Assembly (NCBI GenBank): GCA_025928545.1
Contig: JAICJH010000043.1
Span: forward strand, 1 to 58,478
Reading direction: 5' to 3'
Source: Bryobacteraceae bacterium
GTDB lineage: Bacteria > Acidobacteriota > Terriglobia > Bryobacterales > Bryobacteraceae
DNA length: 58,478 bases
In this document: positions 29,569 through 38,690 of the stretch, one piece after another
Layout of the letters: each line of letters opens with the position of its first letter
How positions within the stretch are numbered: position 1 is the stretch's first letter
The notes under the pieces: model-generated
The model's input: only the letters and a program-made list of their open reading frames with translations
Told to the model about the DNA's origin: nothing
Database searches by the model: none
Made by a program: the position numbers and the translations under genes

Positions 29569-30519
29569 TCACGCCCCCCGCTTCCTTGTTTTCGGCGGCG
29601 TTACCGCGCGCGCCGCAGGCTTGCGCGCGCTGCCCTTCTCCGCCCGGACGTTCTCCAGACTCATCCGCAACGCATCCATAATGTCGATAACTTCCCCGCC
29701 GGCCCGGCGAACAGGCGTCTCACTGGCCCGTGGCGACACGGTTGGTTTGGATGCGATCAGCGATTTCAATTGCTCGCGATAGCGGTCCGCAAATTCTTCA
29801 GGCTTGAATGGCTCCGCGATTGCCTCGACAAAGCACCGCGCCAGATCAAGCTCCTTCCCCGGCACGTCCCCCGTAGCGACGTATTCCTCACCTGCCCGCA
29901 CTTCGTTCACGTAATACATCGTGTGCGCGATGAGCCCCTTCGGCCCGCTGCGGATCACCATCACATGCTGCCGTCCGTGCATGGCCACTTCCGCCAGCAC
30001 GGCATACCCGCTCTCCGCGAGAGCGCGGTAGAAAAGCCCGTACGAATGTTCCGCGCCACTGCCGGGGTGAACGTAGTAAGACGTCTCAAGGAAAACAGGA
30101 TCGATCTCCTCCATCCGCACCGACCGTACGATCTGCATTTCCTCCGATGTGGGTTGCCGCAAACGTTGAAGTTCTTCCCGTCGTAGCACCGCGAATTGCC
30201 CCGGCGCCACTTCATATCCACGCTGCAACTGCCCGATCGATACCGGCTGTTCTTCGTCCGCCGGCGTGTATGTCTGGCGAACCGGCGCGACCACCGTCTC
30301 CGCCCGCGAGACATCCGTGGCCTCGGATTCTTCTCGTGCATCGAGCTCGGGCCCCTCGGTATCCTTCTCCAATAACTCAACCCGCTCAGCAGGCAACGCT
30401 TCCCGCGTCTGATGCACGTATCGCAAAGGAATACGCTCTTTTCGCGCCGCTCTTACCAGCCTGACAGCGAACGTCACAAGCCCGAAAGTCAGCTGCCCTT
30501 TCCAGACGGTGCTGGCCAT
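29569..30519 (-). CDS. ku: Ku DNA end-binding protein (NHEJ)
   Basis: Bacterial Ku forms a ring on double-strand ends and recruits ligase D. It shows WKGQLTFGLVTFAVRL, then RGYEVAPGQFAVL, SYYVHPGSGAEHSYGLFYRAL and MYYVNEVR, and a basic C-terminal tail RKPAARAVTPPKTRKRG. Between RYVHQTREALPAERVE and the RGYEVAPG motif lies a longer acidic segment than in many Ku proteins. The ATG at 30519 is preferred over an upstream TTG (30534). No ligD is in the window. The product has 316 residues. Confidence 0.92.
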   Translation of the reverse strand: MASTVWKGQLTFGLVTFAVRLVRAARKERIPLRYVHQTREALPAERVELLEKDTEGPELDAREESEATDVSRAETVVAPVRQTYTPADEEQPVSIGQLQRGYEVAPGQFAVLRREELQRLRQPTSEEMQIVRSVRMEEIDPVFLETSYYVHPGSGAEHSYGLFYRALAESGYAVLAEVAMHGRQHVMVIRSGPKGLIAHTMYYVNEVRAGEEYVATGDVPGKELDLARCFVEAIAEPFKPEEFADRYREQLKSLIASKPTVSPRASETPVRRAGGEVIDIMDALRMSLENVRAEKGSARKPAARAVTPPKTRKRGA

Positions 30520-30582
30520 GTGCCTCCCGGCCAATAGCCAGCACCTCCGTTGCCAGATCCGAATCCGGTCCCGTCGCCCCCG

Positions 30583-30663
30583 CTATTTTTGCTGAATCTG
30601 CGTGGGATAGTATCCGCTGTCAAAGCCGGTACTGATTAGTGTCCGCATAGGCTCAATACCTCC
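30583..30663 (-). other. Small frame resembling the end of the adjacent exported protein
   Basis: Immediately after the stop of the gene at 30664 the same frame stays open for 26 codons to a TAG at 30583-30585. It has an ideal GGAGGT ribosome site (30658-30663 complement) and an ATG at 30648, giving the 21-residue peptide MRTLISTGFDSGYYPTQIQQ plus Lys. TGFDSGYYP resembles the upstream protein's end AGLETGYFP. It is either a remnant of a duplicated tail or a very small gene. Confidence 0.35.
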
Positions 30664-32394
30664 TCAGCGAATCCAGGGGAAATAGCCCGTCTCAAGTCCG
30701 GCCTGATTACCCGCGCTCAACCAAAGAATGTTCGAACTCGACGCGAATCCGGGAGTGAACGTGATCGGAACATCCACCAGCCACCCTGCGTGCGGATAAA
30801 GCCTCGGTCCGGGAGACCCGGCCGGCCCACCCACCATGCACTGGCTGTTCTGAGCCGTTCTGGTCGTGCCCAAAGGACCAGCCGACATCCAGCTCAAACC
30901 ATCGTCGCTCGCCAGCCACAGCGTGGTTCCGTCGTAAAATACCCAGCACGCATGCCTGCCGTCCGCCGCCGGAGCAATCAGTAAATTGAACCCTGTAATG
31001 CCCGTGGCCCAGTTGGAATAGGCGAGTATGTCTTTGACCGTAACTGTATATACGTGACTCAGGCCGCTGACCAACCTGTCATTCACCTCTATCTGAGGCG
31101 GCCCGATCTCCACCACCATATCCACGGCTTGATTGATCTGACCGGATGTTGACTCACCCGTGACATTCACCGAATACCCGCCGCCCTGATATTGGTAAGT
31201 ATTATTCGGAATGTCGGCCGTGGTAACGGTGAGTGTCGAGAGGCCTTCGCCGGTGATCAGCGGTGGATTAAAGGTGGAAGTCGCCCCGGCAACACCAGCG
31301 TACGCCGAGAGATTGACGGTCTCATGGAAGCCTGGTTTTGGAACCACCGCCACCGTGTACGTCGCAGTGGAGCCGACCGCCACATCGCGGAACGTCGGAT
31401 ATACAGTCATCGTGAAATTGGGGCTGGCCCCGGGATAAACGATAAATGTTCCTGTTTGCCGGTAACCCGTATCCACGTTCTCATTGTTGACTGCCCGCAC
31501 ATAGATCCGCATATTGTCCGGCTCGGGCGGGTGATTTAGCAAGGTAACGGGTAACTTGAGAGTCAGATCGTTCCCTGACCCTGTTACGATCGCCGCGGTG
31601 GCCGTGTCCACGCTGCAGCTATCGCCTGTCAGGACTGAGCCGCCCGCACCGGCCGGCGCGGTCTGCCAGTTGCCCCTGTTGTAAAGTGACAAGCTGCTGC
31701 TCGATCTGCTGAACCACATCCAGCATGCATAAGGATCGCCCGTTTTGTAGAGTGTGTTATCCGAAAACAGAATATTCATGCCCTGCAGATCGGCCGCTCC
31801 AGCCGTGTCTCCGATTGTGAATTCGAACAGGTTCGGAACGCCGGTGGTAGAGTTTCCAAAAGCGGGCAGCACCCCAGTCACCGATGGCACGCCGCCGCTG
31901 GGCGCGCGTTGGGCTGTGAAGGTGACATTGCTGACCGAGGTGAAAGCCAGCCCCACGCCCGGTCCGAGATCCAGAGCCAGCGGGTATGAAAACGTTGTTC
32001 CAGTGACTGGTCCGATAGATGTGGTCAGGTCGTAATTTGAGAAGGCCGTATTCGCCACGGTAAGAAAATCGGAGAGGTTATAGTGCCAGATTCCGACAGT
32101 CGCCGCGGCGCGATTGACGTAAATTGCCTGGTTGCCGTTAGCCCCGAAGGCGGAACTGCCGAAGCCGCTGACCGTAACGGTGCCAGGGGTTCCCGGCGGT
32201 GTTGACCGTACAATGGCGCAGCAGGAAGGCTGCATAATGTCCTCCGCATCCTGCACAAAAAACTGAAACGTGAAGTTGGCGTTTGAAAATGTCTGTGAGC
32301 CCCAATGGCCGGTGCCGGTACCGGCCATCGTAAACGTAAGCGTATCGCCCGCGGCTAAGCCCGCGAGCATAAATAATAAAACGAACGTGCGCAT
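30664..32394 (-). CDS. Exported protein of unknown function
   Basis: The product is 576 residues with a clear signal peptide (MRTFVLLFMLAGLAAG). The rest is rich in Ser, Thr and Gly with beta-strand patterns. Two similar segments are seen, each with a Cys-Trp pair (YACWMWFSRSSSSLSLY and HACWVFYDGTTLWLAS) followed by DTGY or ETGY. A middle stretch TVYPTFRDVAVGSTATYTV resembles an immunoglobulin-like repeat. It looks like a surface or secreted protein built of repeated beta domains. The ATG at 32394 has AGGAG 7 bases upstream. No function can be assigned. The sigma-54 activator next door is co-directional but 240 bp upstream. Confidence 0.7.
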   Translation of the reverse strand: MRTFVLLFMLAGLAAGDTLTFTMAGTGTGHWGSQTFSNANFTFQFFVQDAEDIMQPSCCAIVRSTPPGTPGTVTVSGFGSSAFGANGNQAIYVNRAAATVGIWHYNLSDFLTVANTAFSNYDLTTSIGPVTGTTFSYPLALDLGPGVGLAFTSVSNVTFTAQRAPSGGVPSVTGVLPAFGNSTTGVPNLFEFTIGDTAGAADLQGMNILFSDNTLYKTGDPYACWMWFSRSSSSLSLYNRGNWQTAPAGAGGSVLTGDSCSVDTATAAIVTGSGNDLTLKLPVTLLNHPPEPDNMRIYVRAVNNENVDTGYRQTGTFIVYPGASPNFTMTVYPTFRDVAVGSTATYTVAVVPKPGFHETVNLSAYAGVAGATSTFNPPLITGEGLSTLTVTTADIPNNTYQYQGGGYSVNVTGESTSGQINQAVDMVVEIGPPQIEVNDRLVSGLSHVYTVTVKDILAYSNWATGITGFNLLIAPAADGRHACWVFYDGTTLWLASDDGLSWMSAGPLGTTRTAQNSQCMVGGPAGSPGPRLYPHAGWLVDVPITFTPGFASSSNILWLSAGNQAGLETGYFPWIR

Positions 32395-32636
32395 GATGTG
32401 CTCCTGGTAAAAACCGCCATACACGTCCGCAAATGTTCAGCCAGTGAATATCTGTGACCGATCGTGCGAATAGCGGGTCGCAAGGGGTGTATTCGGTGCT
32501 CAGCGACACGAATCGCACTAAACCCAGATGCGGCGTTTGACGCGCCTGAGCTATATGACGAGAGCTGCCTCAAACCTCAACGCTTGGCAAAAGCCGTTCT
32601 GAAGGTGGGTTGTCTACCTGGGTTTCGCTACCTGCG
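32395..32636. other. Intergenic stretch between the sigma-54 activator and the exported protein
   Basis: About 240 bp, expected to carry the promoter of the exported-protein gene. No site with good agreement to the sigma-54 consensus (TGGCAC-N5-TTGCA) was found by eye. No gene is seen. Confidence 0.3.
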
Positions 32637-34166
32637 TTAAGCAGACGCCACTGTTGTCGTGTTGAGATACCTTTCGATCTTCGCCTTCACCGTGCGGCGA
32701 TCAAGCGCCATCCGGCGTGCCGCCTCCTCATAGCTTCCGGTCAGCCGATAAACTTCAGCCGCATAACGCGCCACCAGATCGTCCGCCGTGAACTCTGCCG
32801 CGCGGAACTTGCGAATCCATTCGTCCTCCCGCACAACCGTCGATTGTTCCAGTGCTCGATAAGATCCGCGGATAATGATGTTGCGAACGCACTGCTCCAG
32901 TTCCCGGTAGTTACCCGGCCAGGCGTACCCGGCCGGAAGATGACCTGAGATCCATGTCTCCACAGCGGGCAAACAGCGTTCCGCTTCTTCGCCAACCGTT
33001 CGCGCAACCATATAATGCAGCAACTCGTGCAACACACCGGGTGTGTCCTGAATCTGATCCGCCAGGCTGGGCGTGTGAATCTGGTCCGCGCAGAGCCGGT
33101 AATACAGATCTTCGCGAAAACGCCCGGCCCGAATTTCCGACGGCAGATCGCGATTCGTCGCCGCAATCAGCTTCCCGTGAAACTCGCGCACAGCGGTGTC
33201 GCCCACGGGAGAAAAACGCCGCGTCTCAAGCACCCGGAGAAGTTTGACCTCGATCGCAAGATCCATCTCAGCCAGTTCGTCGAGGAATACGCAACCCGAT
33301 GGCGGACAGATTTCCAGCCAGCCCTTTCGATCCGATATCGCCCCGGTGAATGACCCGCGCCGATGTCCGAACAGTTCGGACTCGACAAGCGCCGGTGACA
33401 GCGCGGCGATGTTGATCGGCAGGAAAGTCTCGGCTTTTGGGTCCGCAAACTCCAGTCGCTCAGCGTCAAAGGGTACGTAGCGCGAACCCGCGATGGCGCG
33501 TGCAATCAGTTCCTTTCCGGTGCCCGAAGGCCCGGTAATCAGTGTCGGGAACTCGCCGAGCTTCCGGTACATCGTCCGCCGGTAGCGCCGCATGTCGTGC
33601 GTGAATATCGATTGCCAGATGCTCGCCCGCAAACGGGCGGCCGGCATGGAATTGCCGATGATGTTGTAGTAGACGTGATGGAATGCCCGCTGAATCTGCC
33701 GGAAGCACGCGAACACGTGCGCTGGTTCCGCGGAACTTGCGAACTGTTTGCCGGGAAGGTGCAGTAAGCGATTCCAGTCCGCCAGGAAATCGCGATAGAA
33801 ATGCATCTTGCTGTGAGCCGTCGCAAAGTTGCTGTAATACCGCTGATAAAGCAGGTAGTGGACGCTTTCCTCATAAATGGAAAGGTCCGCTTCGTCGACA
33901 TCCGCAGCGGCAGCAAGGGTTTCGCGCAGCGCTTCGATTCGTCCACTCAGCTTCTGATAAATTGCGGTCACATTCGGAGGCGTCGCCAGAGGATCGATAA
34001 CCGAAACACTCCAGACAGGTCCCGCAAGCTGGAATTCGCGGCCGAGCGCGGCCTTTTCGAAAGCGATTCGTTCGGGCAGAAATGGATTTGCGTACCCGAG
34101 CCCGGCCACTGAGGCGAGCAGATAGCGATCACGCACCGAGAAGACAGACATACATCTAATGTACAT
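32637..34166 (-). CDS. Sigma-54-dependent transcriptional activator with unrecognised N-terminal domain
   Basis: The product is 509 residues. An N-terminal domain of about 195 residues, rich in aromatic helices (YEESVHYLLYQRYYSNF), is not receiver, GAF or PAS. The AAA+ domain has Walker A GPSGTGKE (212-219), Walker B VFLDELAEMD (293-302) and sensor-like ATNRDLP. The sigma-54 contact loop reads GSFTGA in place of GAFTGA. A Fis-type helix-turn-helix ends it (GSYEEAARRMALDRRTVKAKIERYL region). It is divergent from the aas gene, 98 bp apart, so that operon is a possible target. The starts at 34166 and 34151 both lack a clear ribosome site. Confidence 0.85.
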   Translation of the reverse strand: MYIRCMSVFSVRDRYLLASVAGLGYANPFLPERIAFEKAALGREFQLAGPVWSVSVIDPLATPPNVTAIYQKLSGRIEALRETLAAAADVDEADLSIYEESVHYLLYQRYYSNFATAHSKMHFYRDFLADWNRLLHLPGKQFASSAEPAHVFACFRQIQRAFHHVYYNIIGNSMPAARLRASIWQSIFTHDMRRYRRTMYRKLGEFPTLITGPSGTGKELIARAIAGSRYVPFDAERLEFADPKAETFLPINIAALSPALVESELFGHRRGSFTGAISDRKGWLEICPPSGCVFLDELAEMDLAIEVKLLRVLETRRFSPVGDTAVREFHGKLIAATNRDLPSEIRAGRFREDLYYRLCADQIHTPSLADQIQDTPGVLHELLHYMVARTVGEEAERCLPAVETWISGHLPAGYAWPGNYRELEQCVRNIIIRGSYRALEQSTVVREDEWIRKFRAAEFTADDLVARYAAEVYRLTGSYEEAARRMALDRRTVKAKIERYLNTTTVASA

Positions 34167-34264
34167 CGAGTGTCATTACATGTATACAGCGAGCCAAATT
34201 CCACCGCTAAGTATTTGATAACACAGCCGACGAAGATTGGTGCCAGCAGTGCCTTTGATCAGGC

Positions 34265-37200
34265 ATGACCAGCAAATCAGGATACAGCGCGCTACTCGGC
34301 AGCCGAGGCTTTCAGGCCTTCCTTTGGACCCAGTTCCTCGGAGCCTTCAACGACAACGTCTACAAAATGATCGTATCGGTCGGCACAGTGGAATTGGCCG
34401 CCAACCAGGCGCTTGGCGGACGTTACCTGGCGCTGGCCGGCGCGGTTTTCGTGCTCCCGTTTTTGCTGTTCGCCGGCTACGCGGGGCAGATCGCGGATCG
34501 CTTCAGCAAAACGCGGGTCCTGCAATTCACCAAGGCTTTCGAAATCGTCATCATGATCTCCGGAATCGTCGCTCTCCATGCGCGCAGCATCAACGCACTG
34601 TTAATCGTCCTGTTTCTTCTTGCCGCGCAGGCCAATATGTTCAGCCCCGCCAAATACGGAATCCTTCCCGAAATGCTGGAGGAAGCCCAACTCAGCCGAG
34701 CCAACGGACTGCTCGAATTCTCTACGTTCGCGGCGATTATCCTCGGAACCAGCGGCGGCGCTTTTCTGTTCGCACGCTGGAAGGACGAGCCACTCGTCAT
34801 GGGCGGAATGCTGCTGGCAATTGCAATCCTTGGTTCCGCGGCGAGCAAATTCATTCCCCTGGTCCCCGGCTCCGGCGCCCGGGAGCCCATACATGCGAAT
34901 CCCTTCCGCGAAGTTTGGGCTGGCACCGTTCGAATCCTCAGCGACCGGCCACTTTGGCTCACCGTTGCGGGCCAATCGTACTTCTGGTTTATCGGCGCGT
35001 TGTTTCAACTGACCGTTATCCTGCTGGGTGCGGAAAAGCTGCATCTCTCCTCCACAGCAACAGGACTCCTGGTAACCGCATTGGCCGTTGGAATCGGTTT
35101 CGGCAGCATCGCCGCCGGGTGGCTGTCGGGCGACCGCATCGAAATCGGGCTGGTGCCGTGCGGAGCCGCGCTGTTAGGCATTTGCTCCATCGGTGCGGGC
35201 ATGGCGCATGGCTACGGCGAATCCGCGCTCTGGCTGGCGGCCTCGGGCTTCGCCGGTGGATTATTCATCGTTCCCCTGAACGCATTCCTCCAGGAGGCTG
35301 CCGCACCGCATGAGAAAGGTCGTATCCTGGCAACCAACAGTTTCATGAATTCCATCGGCGTGTTGTTCGCTTCGGGCGTTCTCTTCCTTCTTCATGACCT
35401 GATGCACCTGAGCCCGTCGGGAATCCTGATCGCGATTGGTGTACTGACTCTGATCGCTACCGTGGTGACCGCCTGGGTGGTACCCGCGGCCTTCATCCGC
35501 TTCCTCATTTGGTGCCTGACGAAGATATTCTTCCGCGTGCAGGTCATAGGCGCCGACAACATTCCCGCCTCCGGCGGCGCACTCATCGTTTCGAACCACG
35601 TCAGCTACGCCGATGCGATTCTGATTGCCTGTGCCGCCTCACGGCCGGTTCGCTTCCTCATGTGGCAACCTCTGTACGACAACCGCTGGCTCAAACCCAT
35701 TTGCCGTCTATTTGAAACCATTCCGCTGACGCAGGGCTCCGCGAAGGATGCACTGCGACCGTTGCGGCAGGCTCGGTCCGTGATCGAAGGCGGCGAACTC
35801 GTATGCATTTTTCCGGAGGGGAAGCTGAGTCGAACCGCGCACGTGCAGTCCTTCCAACGGGGCGTCGAAGTAGTGGCTCATGGTCTGAAAGCCACGCCGA
35901 TCGTACCCGTCTATCTGGACGGATTGTGGGGCCATCCGCTCAGCCTGAAAGACGGGCATACGTTAGCTTCGCGCCTGAAGCTCCGGCACTCAGTCACGAT
36001 CTGTATCGGCGCCCCGCTGACCGGCCCCGTCTCCGCGGAACAGTTACGCCAGCGAGTTCTCGAACTGGCCACCGAGGCGGCGACGAAAGGACGCGATTCC
36101 CGGGCCACCCTTCCTCATCGGTTCGTCCACGCGGCGAAGGGGAACTGGTCCTCCAGCGCAATAGCTGATTCCACCGGGAAGCAGTTGACTTTCGGACAAA
36201 CCCTGACAGTCGCACTCTGCATGAAGCACTGGTTGCAGGCCCACTGTTCCGGATCGAACGTCGGCCTGATATTCCCGGCGTCGGCCGGCGGCGCGATTGC
36301 AAACCTCGGGGTGACGCTTGCCGGCAAGGTCGCGGTCAATCTCAATTTCACCGCGGGCGCGGAACACCTGCGCTATTCGGCGAGCAAGTGTGAGATCGGT
36401 ATGATTCTGACTTCGAAAACCTTCTGCGAGAAGGCCGGATTACCCGAGCTGAAAGGCATGATTTTCCTGGAGGATGTGCTGGAAACGATCTCCATCGCGA
36501 CTCGGGTCGCAGCGATGATGAAGGCCCGGCTCCTTCCCACGCGCCTGCTGGCCGGCACGGTCAAACCAGACGACCTGGCCGCAATCATCTTTTCCAGCGG
36601 CAGCACGGGAACGCCAAAGGGAGTGATGCTGTCCCACTGGAACTTATTGGCAAACGCTGAAGCCTCCGCGCAGGTGTATTCCGTAGACCGGACCGACTGC
36701 ATTCTGGGTGCACTGCCCTTCTTTCATTCCTTCGGATACACCTATACATTGTGGTTCCCCTTACTCAACGGCTTTCGGACGGTGTTTCACGCGAACCCGA
36801 TGGATGCGAAAACCATAGGCGAACTTGCCGCGGCCCATCGACCGACGCTTTTTCTGTCAACACCCACCTTCTGCCTGAGTTACCTGCGCAAGTGTACCCG
36901 TGATCAGTTCGGGAGCATTCGACACTTTCTTGTCGGCGCTGAAAGGTTGCAACCGTCGCTGGCTGCTGCGTTTCAGGAGAAATTCGGCATCACGCTGCTC
37001 GAAGGCTATGGCTGCACGGAGATGAGCCCGGCCGTTTCGGTGAACGTCGCCTCCGCCGATCCGGAACGCAATGCCTGCAAAGCCGGAAGCGTCGGACGTC
37101 CCCTGCCCCATGTCAACGTGAAGATTGTCGATCCGGAGACCTTAGCGCCAATGGCCACGGGCGAGACCGGCCTCCTCATAGTGAACGCACCCGGCCGGAT

Positions 37201-37651
37201 GTTGGGTTATCTCGGTGACGAAGCGCGGACCGCGCAGGCACTTCATGCTGGCTACTACGTGACGGGCGATCTTGGATATGTAGACGCCGATGGCTATCTC
37301 TATATCGCTGGCCGGCTCTCGCGTTTCAGCAAGATTGCTGGAGAAATGGTCCCCCACCTGAAGGTCGAAGACGCTCTTCGCGAGGTGCTGGGAGACGGTG
37401 CCTGCGCCGTGACGGGCATTCCCGATGAACGGCGCGGCGAGCGGCTGGCGGTGTTATATGCGAATGAAACGGTGACGGTGGCCCAAATGATCCTGCATCT
37501 GGAAGCCAGTGGCCTTCCCGCGCTGTGGATACCGAAGCGTGACTATTTCTGCAAGGTGACGGCGATTCCATCTCTCGGAAGCGGCAAGGTAGACCTGAAG
37601 GCAGTGCATGGCATCGCGATGGCTCAGTTGAGCTCTACGGTGATGGAATGA
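34265..37651 (+). CDS. aas: Three-domain lysophospholipid transporter/acyltransferase/acyl-ACP synthetase (Aas-LplT type)
   Basis: The product is 1128 residues. An MFS transporter like LplT (about 1-410, starting FLWTQFLGAFNDNVYKM) is followed by a PlsC acyltransferase (about 430-620, HVSYAD as HX4D near 443, then FPEGKLSRT). An AMP-binding acyl-ACP/acyl-CoA synthetase ends it (about 640-1128, with FSSGSTGTPKGVMLSH near 775 and GYGCTEMSP). In E. coli LplT flips lysophospholipid inward and Aas re-acylates it. Here both are one chain, as in several other bacteria. The stop overlaps the next gene's start (ATGA), so the membrane hydrolase is translationally coupled. Only a weak AGG precedes the ATG. 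Confidence 0.92.
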   Translation: MTSKSGYSALLGSRGFQAFLWTQFLGAFNDNVYKMIVSVGTVELAANQALGGRYLALAGAVFVLPFLLFAGYAGQIADRFSKTRVLQFTKAFEIVIMISGIVALHARSINALLIVLFLLAAQANMFSPAKYGILPEMLEEAQLSRANGLLEFSTFAAIILGTSGGAFLFARWKDEPLVMGGMLLAIAILGSAASKFIPLVPGSGAREPIHANPFREVWAGTVRILSDRPLWLTVAGQSYFWFIGALFQLTVILLGAEKLHLSSTATGLLVTALAVGIGFGSIAAGWLSGDRIEIGLVPCGAALLGICSIGAGMAHGYGESALWLAASGFAGGLFIVPLNAFLQEAAAPHEKGRILATNSFMNSIGVLFASGVLFLLHDLMHLSPSGILIAIGVLTLIATVVTAWVVPAAFIRFLIWCLTKIFFRVQVIGADNIPASGGALIVSNHVSYADAILIACAASRPVRFLMWQPLYDNRWLKPICRLFETIPLTQGSAKDALRPLRQARSVIEGGELVCIFPEGKLSRTAHVQSFQRGVEVVAHGLKATPIVPVYLDGLWGHPLSLKDGHTLASRLKLRHSVTICIGAPLTGPVSAEQLRQRVLELATEAATKGRDSRATLPHRFVHAAKGNWSSSAIADSTGKQLTFGQTLTVALCMKHWLQAHCSGSNVGLIFPASAGGAIANLGVTLAGKVAVNLNFTAGAEHLRYSASKCEIGMILTSKTFCEKAGLPELKGMIFLEDVLETISIATRVAAMMKARLLPTRLLAGTVKPDDLAAIIFSSGSTGTPKGVMLSHWNLLANAEASAQVYSVDRTDCILGALPFFHSFGYTYTLWFPLLNGFRTVFHANPMDAKTIGELAAAHRPTLFLSTPTFCLSYLRKCTRDQFGSIRHFLVGAERLQPSLAAAFQEKFGITLLEGYGCTEMSPAVSVNVASADPERNACKAGSVGRPLPHVNVKIVDPETLAPMATGETGLLIVNAPGRMLGYLGDEARTAQALHAGYYVTGDLGYVDADGYLYIAGRLSRFSKIAGEMVPHLKVEDALREVLGDGACAVTGIPDERRGERLAVLYANETVTVAQMILHLEASGLPALWIPKRDYFCKVTAIPSLGSGKVDLKAVHGIAMAQLSSTVME

Positions 37652-38397
37652 CGGCCCGCATCTGGTGGTCTATCGTCTTCGCACTGACCGTCCTTGCGTT
37701 CCTCGTTTTCGTTCCGTCGATACCACAGGACCAGCAATTCCATGCGTTCGCCGATGCCCGGACCATGCTTGGCATCCCCAACTTCTGGAATGTCGTTTCC
37801 AACTTGCTGTTCGCCGTTGTGGGAGCGTGCGGACTCAGGCGACTTCAAAGCTTTGTGGATCGTGTCCTCTTCCTTGGCGTTCTGCTGACTGCATTTGGCT
37901 CAGCTTACTATCATTGGGCACCTGCGGACGGCAGACTTGTTTGGGATCGTCTGCCCATGACAGTAATCTTCATGGCCTTTGTTGCCTTAAACTATCGCGG
38001 GATGAGCCCCTGGCTCCTCAGCCTTTTGGTTGCTCTGGGTGCGAGCACGGTTTTATGGTGGAGCGCGACCGGTGACCTTCGGCCTTACGCCGTAGTTAAG
38101 TTCGGCCCGATTCTGTATCTGTTGCCCTCACTCTTTTCATCCAAACATCGGAAGCAGCTTTGGTTAGTAATCGGATTATTTACCGTTGCCCAGGTTCTTG
38201 AAGTGGCCGACGGACGGATCTACGCGGGATTCATACTCAGTGGCCACACCTTGAAACACCTCGTAGCAGGGCTCGCCACGGTGGTCATCTATCGCTGGCG
38301 ACTGCGACTCGTGACAGATCCGTTCCGGGACCCTCAAAGCGCTCTCGAACCTGTCGCAGGAGGAAGCGTGGAACCCGCTCCCTACTTTCGCGTCTGA
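37648..38397 (+). CDS. Ceramidase-like membrane hydrolase (CREST superfamily)
   Basis: The product is 249 residues with about seven hydrophobic helices. Its conserved residues fit the alkaline ceramidase site: Ser85-x3-His89 in GSAYYHW, Asp100 in VWDRLP, and His200-x3-His204 in GHTLKH. The spacing equals that of human ACER3 (Ser77, His81, Asp92, His217, His221), where the histidines bind zinc. The likely reaction is hydrolysis of an amide-linked lipid. The overlap with aas suggests the released fatty acid or lysolipid is recycled there. The substrate is inferred. The stop overlaps the brnA 3' end by 16 bp on the opposite strand. Confidence 0.75.
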   Translation: MTARIWWSIVFALTVLAFLVFVPSIPQDQQFHAFADARTMLGIPNFWNVVSNLLFAVVGACGLRRLQSFVDRVLFLGVLLTAFGSAYYHWAPADGRLVWDRLPMTVIFMAFVALNYRGMSPWLLSLLVALGASTVLWWSATGDLRPYAVVKFGPILYLLPSLFSSKHRKQLWLVIGLFTVAQVLEVADGRIYAGFILSGHTLKHLVAGLATVVIYRWRLRLVTDPFRDPQSALEPVAGGSVEPAPYFRV

Positions 38398-38690
38398 TTA
38401 GTCGATCCGCGGGTCTGTTTTGAATTTTCCTTCACCAGCGATTCATGCAGCAAACTCTTAATGTACGTTTGATACGGAAGCCCCCGCGCCGCCGCGAGTT
38501 TGTTGGCGATAACCAGGTCAACGGCACTCAGCCGGATACTGATGTGTCTCGTCTCAGGTCGCGGGAACAAACCGCGAATAGCGCCACTCCACTGCTTATC
38601 GGAAATTTCGGGAATGTCGCTAAAGTCGATTTGTTCATCCGGCATTGCTGCGAGGGCTTCGAGTTCTTTTTTCTGCTTCTTAGTTGGCAT
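38382..38690 (-). CDS. BrnA/CopG-type antitoxin
   Basis: This antitoxin of a type II system has 102 residues from the ATG at 38690. An acidic DIPEISDKQWSGAIRGLF segment leads into a ribbon-helix-helix-like end, HISIRLSAVDLVIANKLAAARGLPYQTYIKSLLHE, which should bind the operon's promoter. It is downstream of and overlaps brnT, the usual BrnT-BrnA order. Earlier starts at 38753 (ATG, with AGGAG upstream) and 38756 (GTG) would give longer products. Confidence 0.8.
   Translation of the reverse strand: MPTKKQKKELEALAAMPDEQIDFSDIPEISDKQWSGAIRGLFPRPETRHISIRLSAVDLVIANKLAAARGLPYQTYIKSLLHESLVKENSKQTRGSTNQTRK

Noticed and set aside
28335..29681. Plus-strand frame of 448 codons over the epimerase-like gene
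   Set aside because: Antisense to a gene with a signal peptide and catalytic motifs. Rich in Arg and His, as shadow frames are here.
30664..30666. Programmed stop-codon readthrough or selenocysteine at the TGA
   Set aside because: No supporting hairpin or conserved context was seen. A duplicated tail or separate small frame is simpler.
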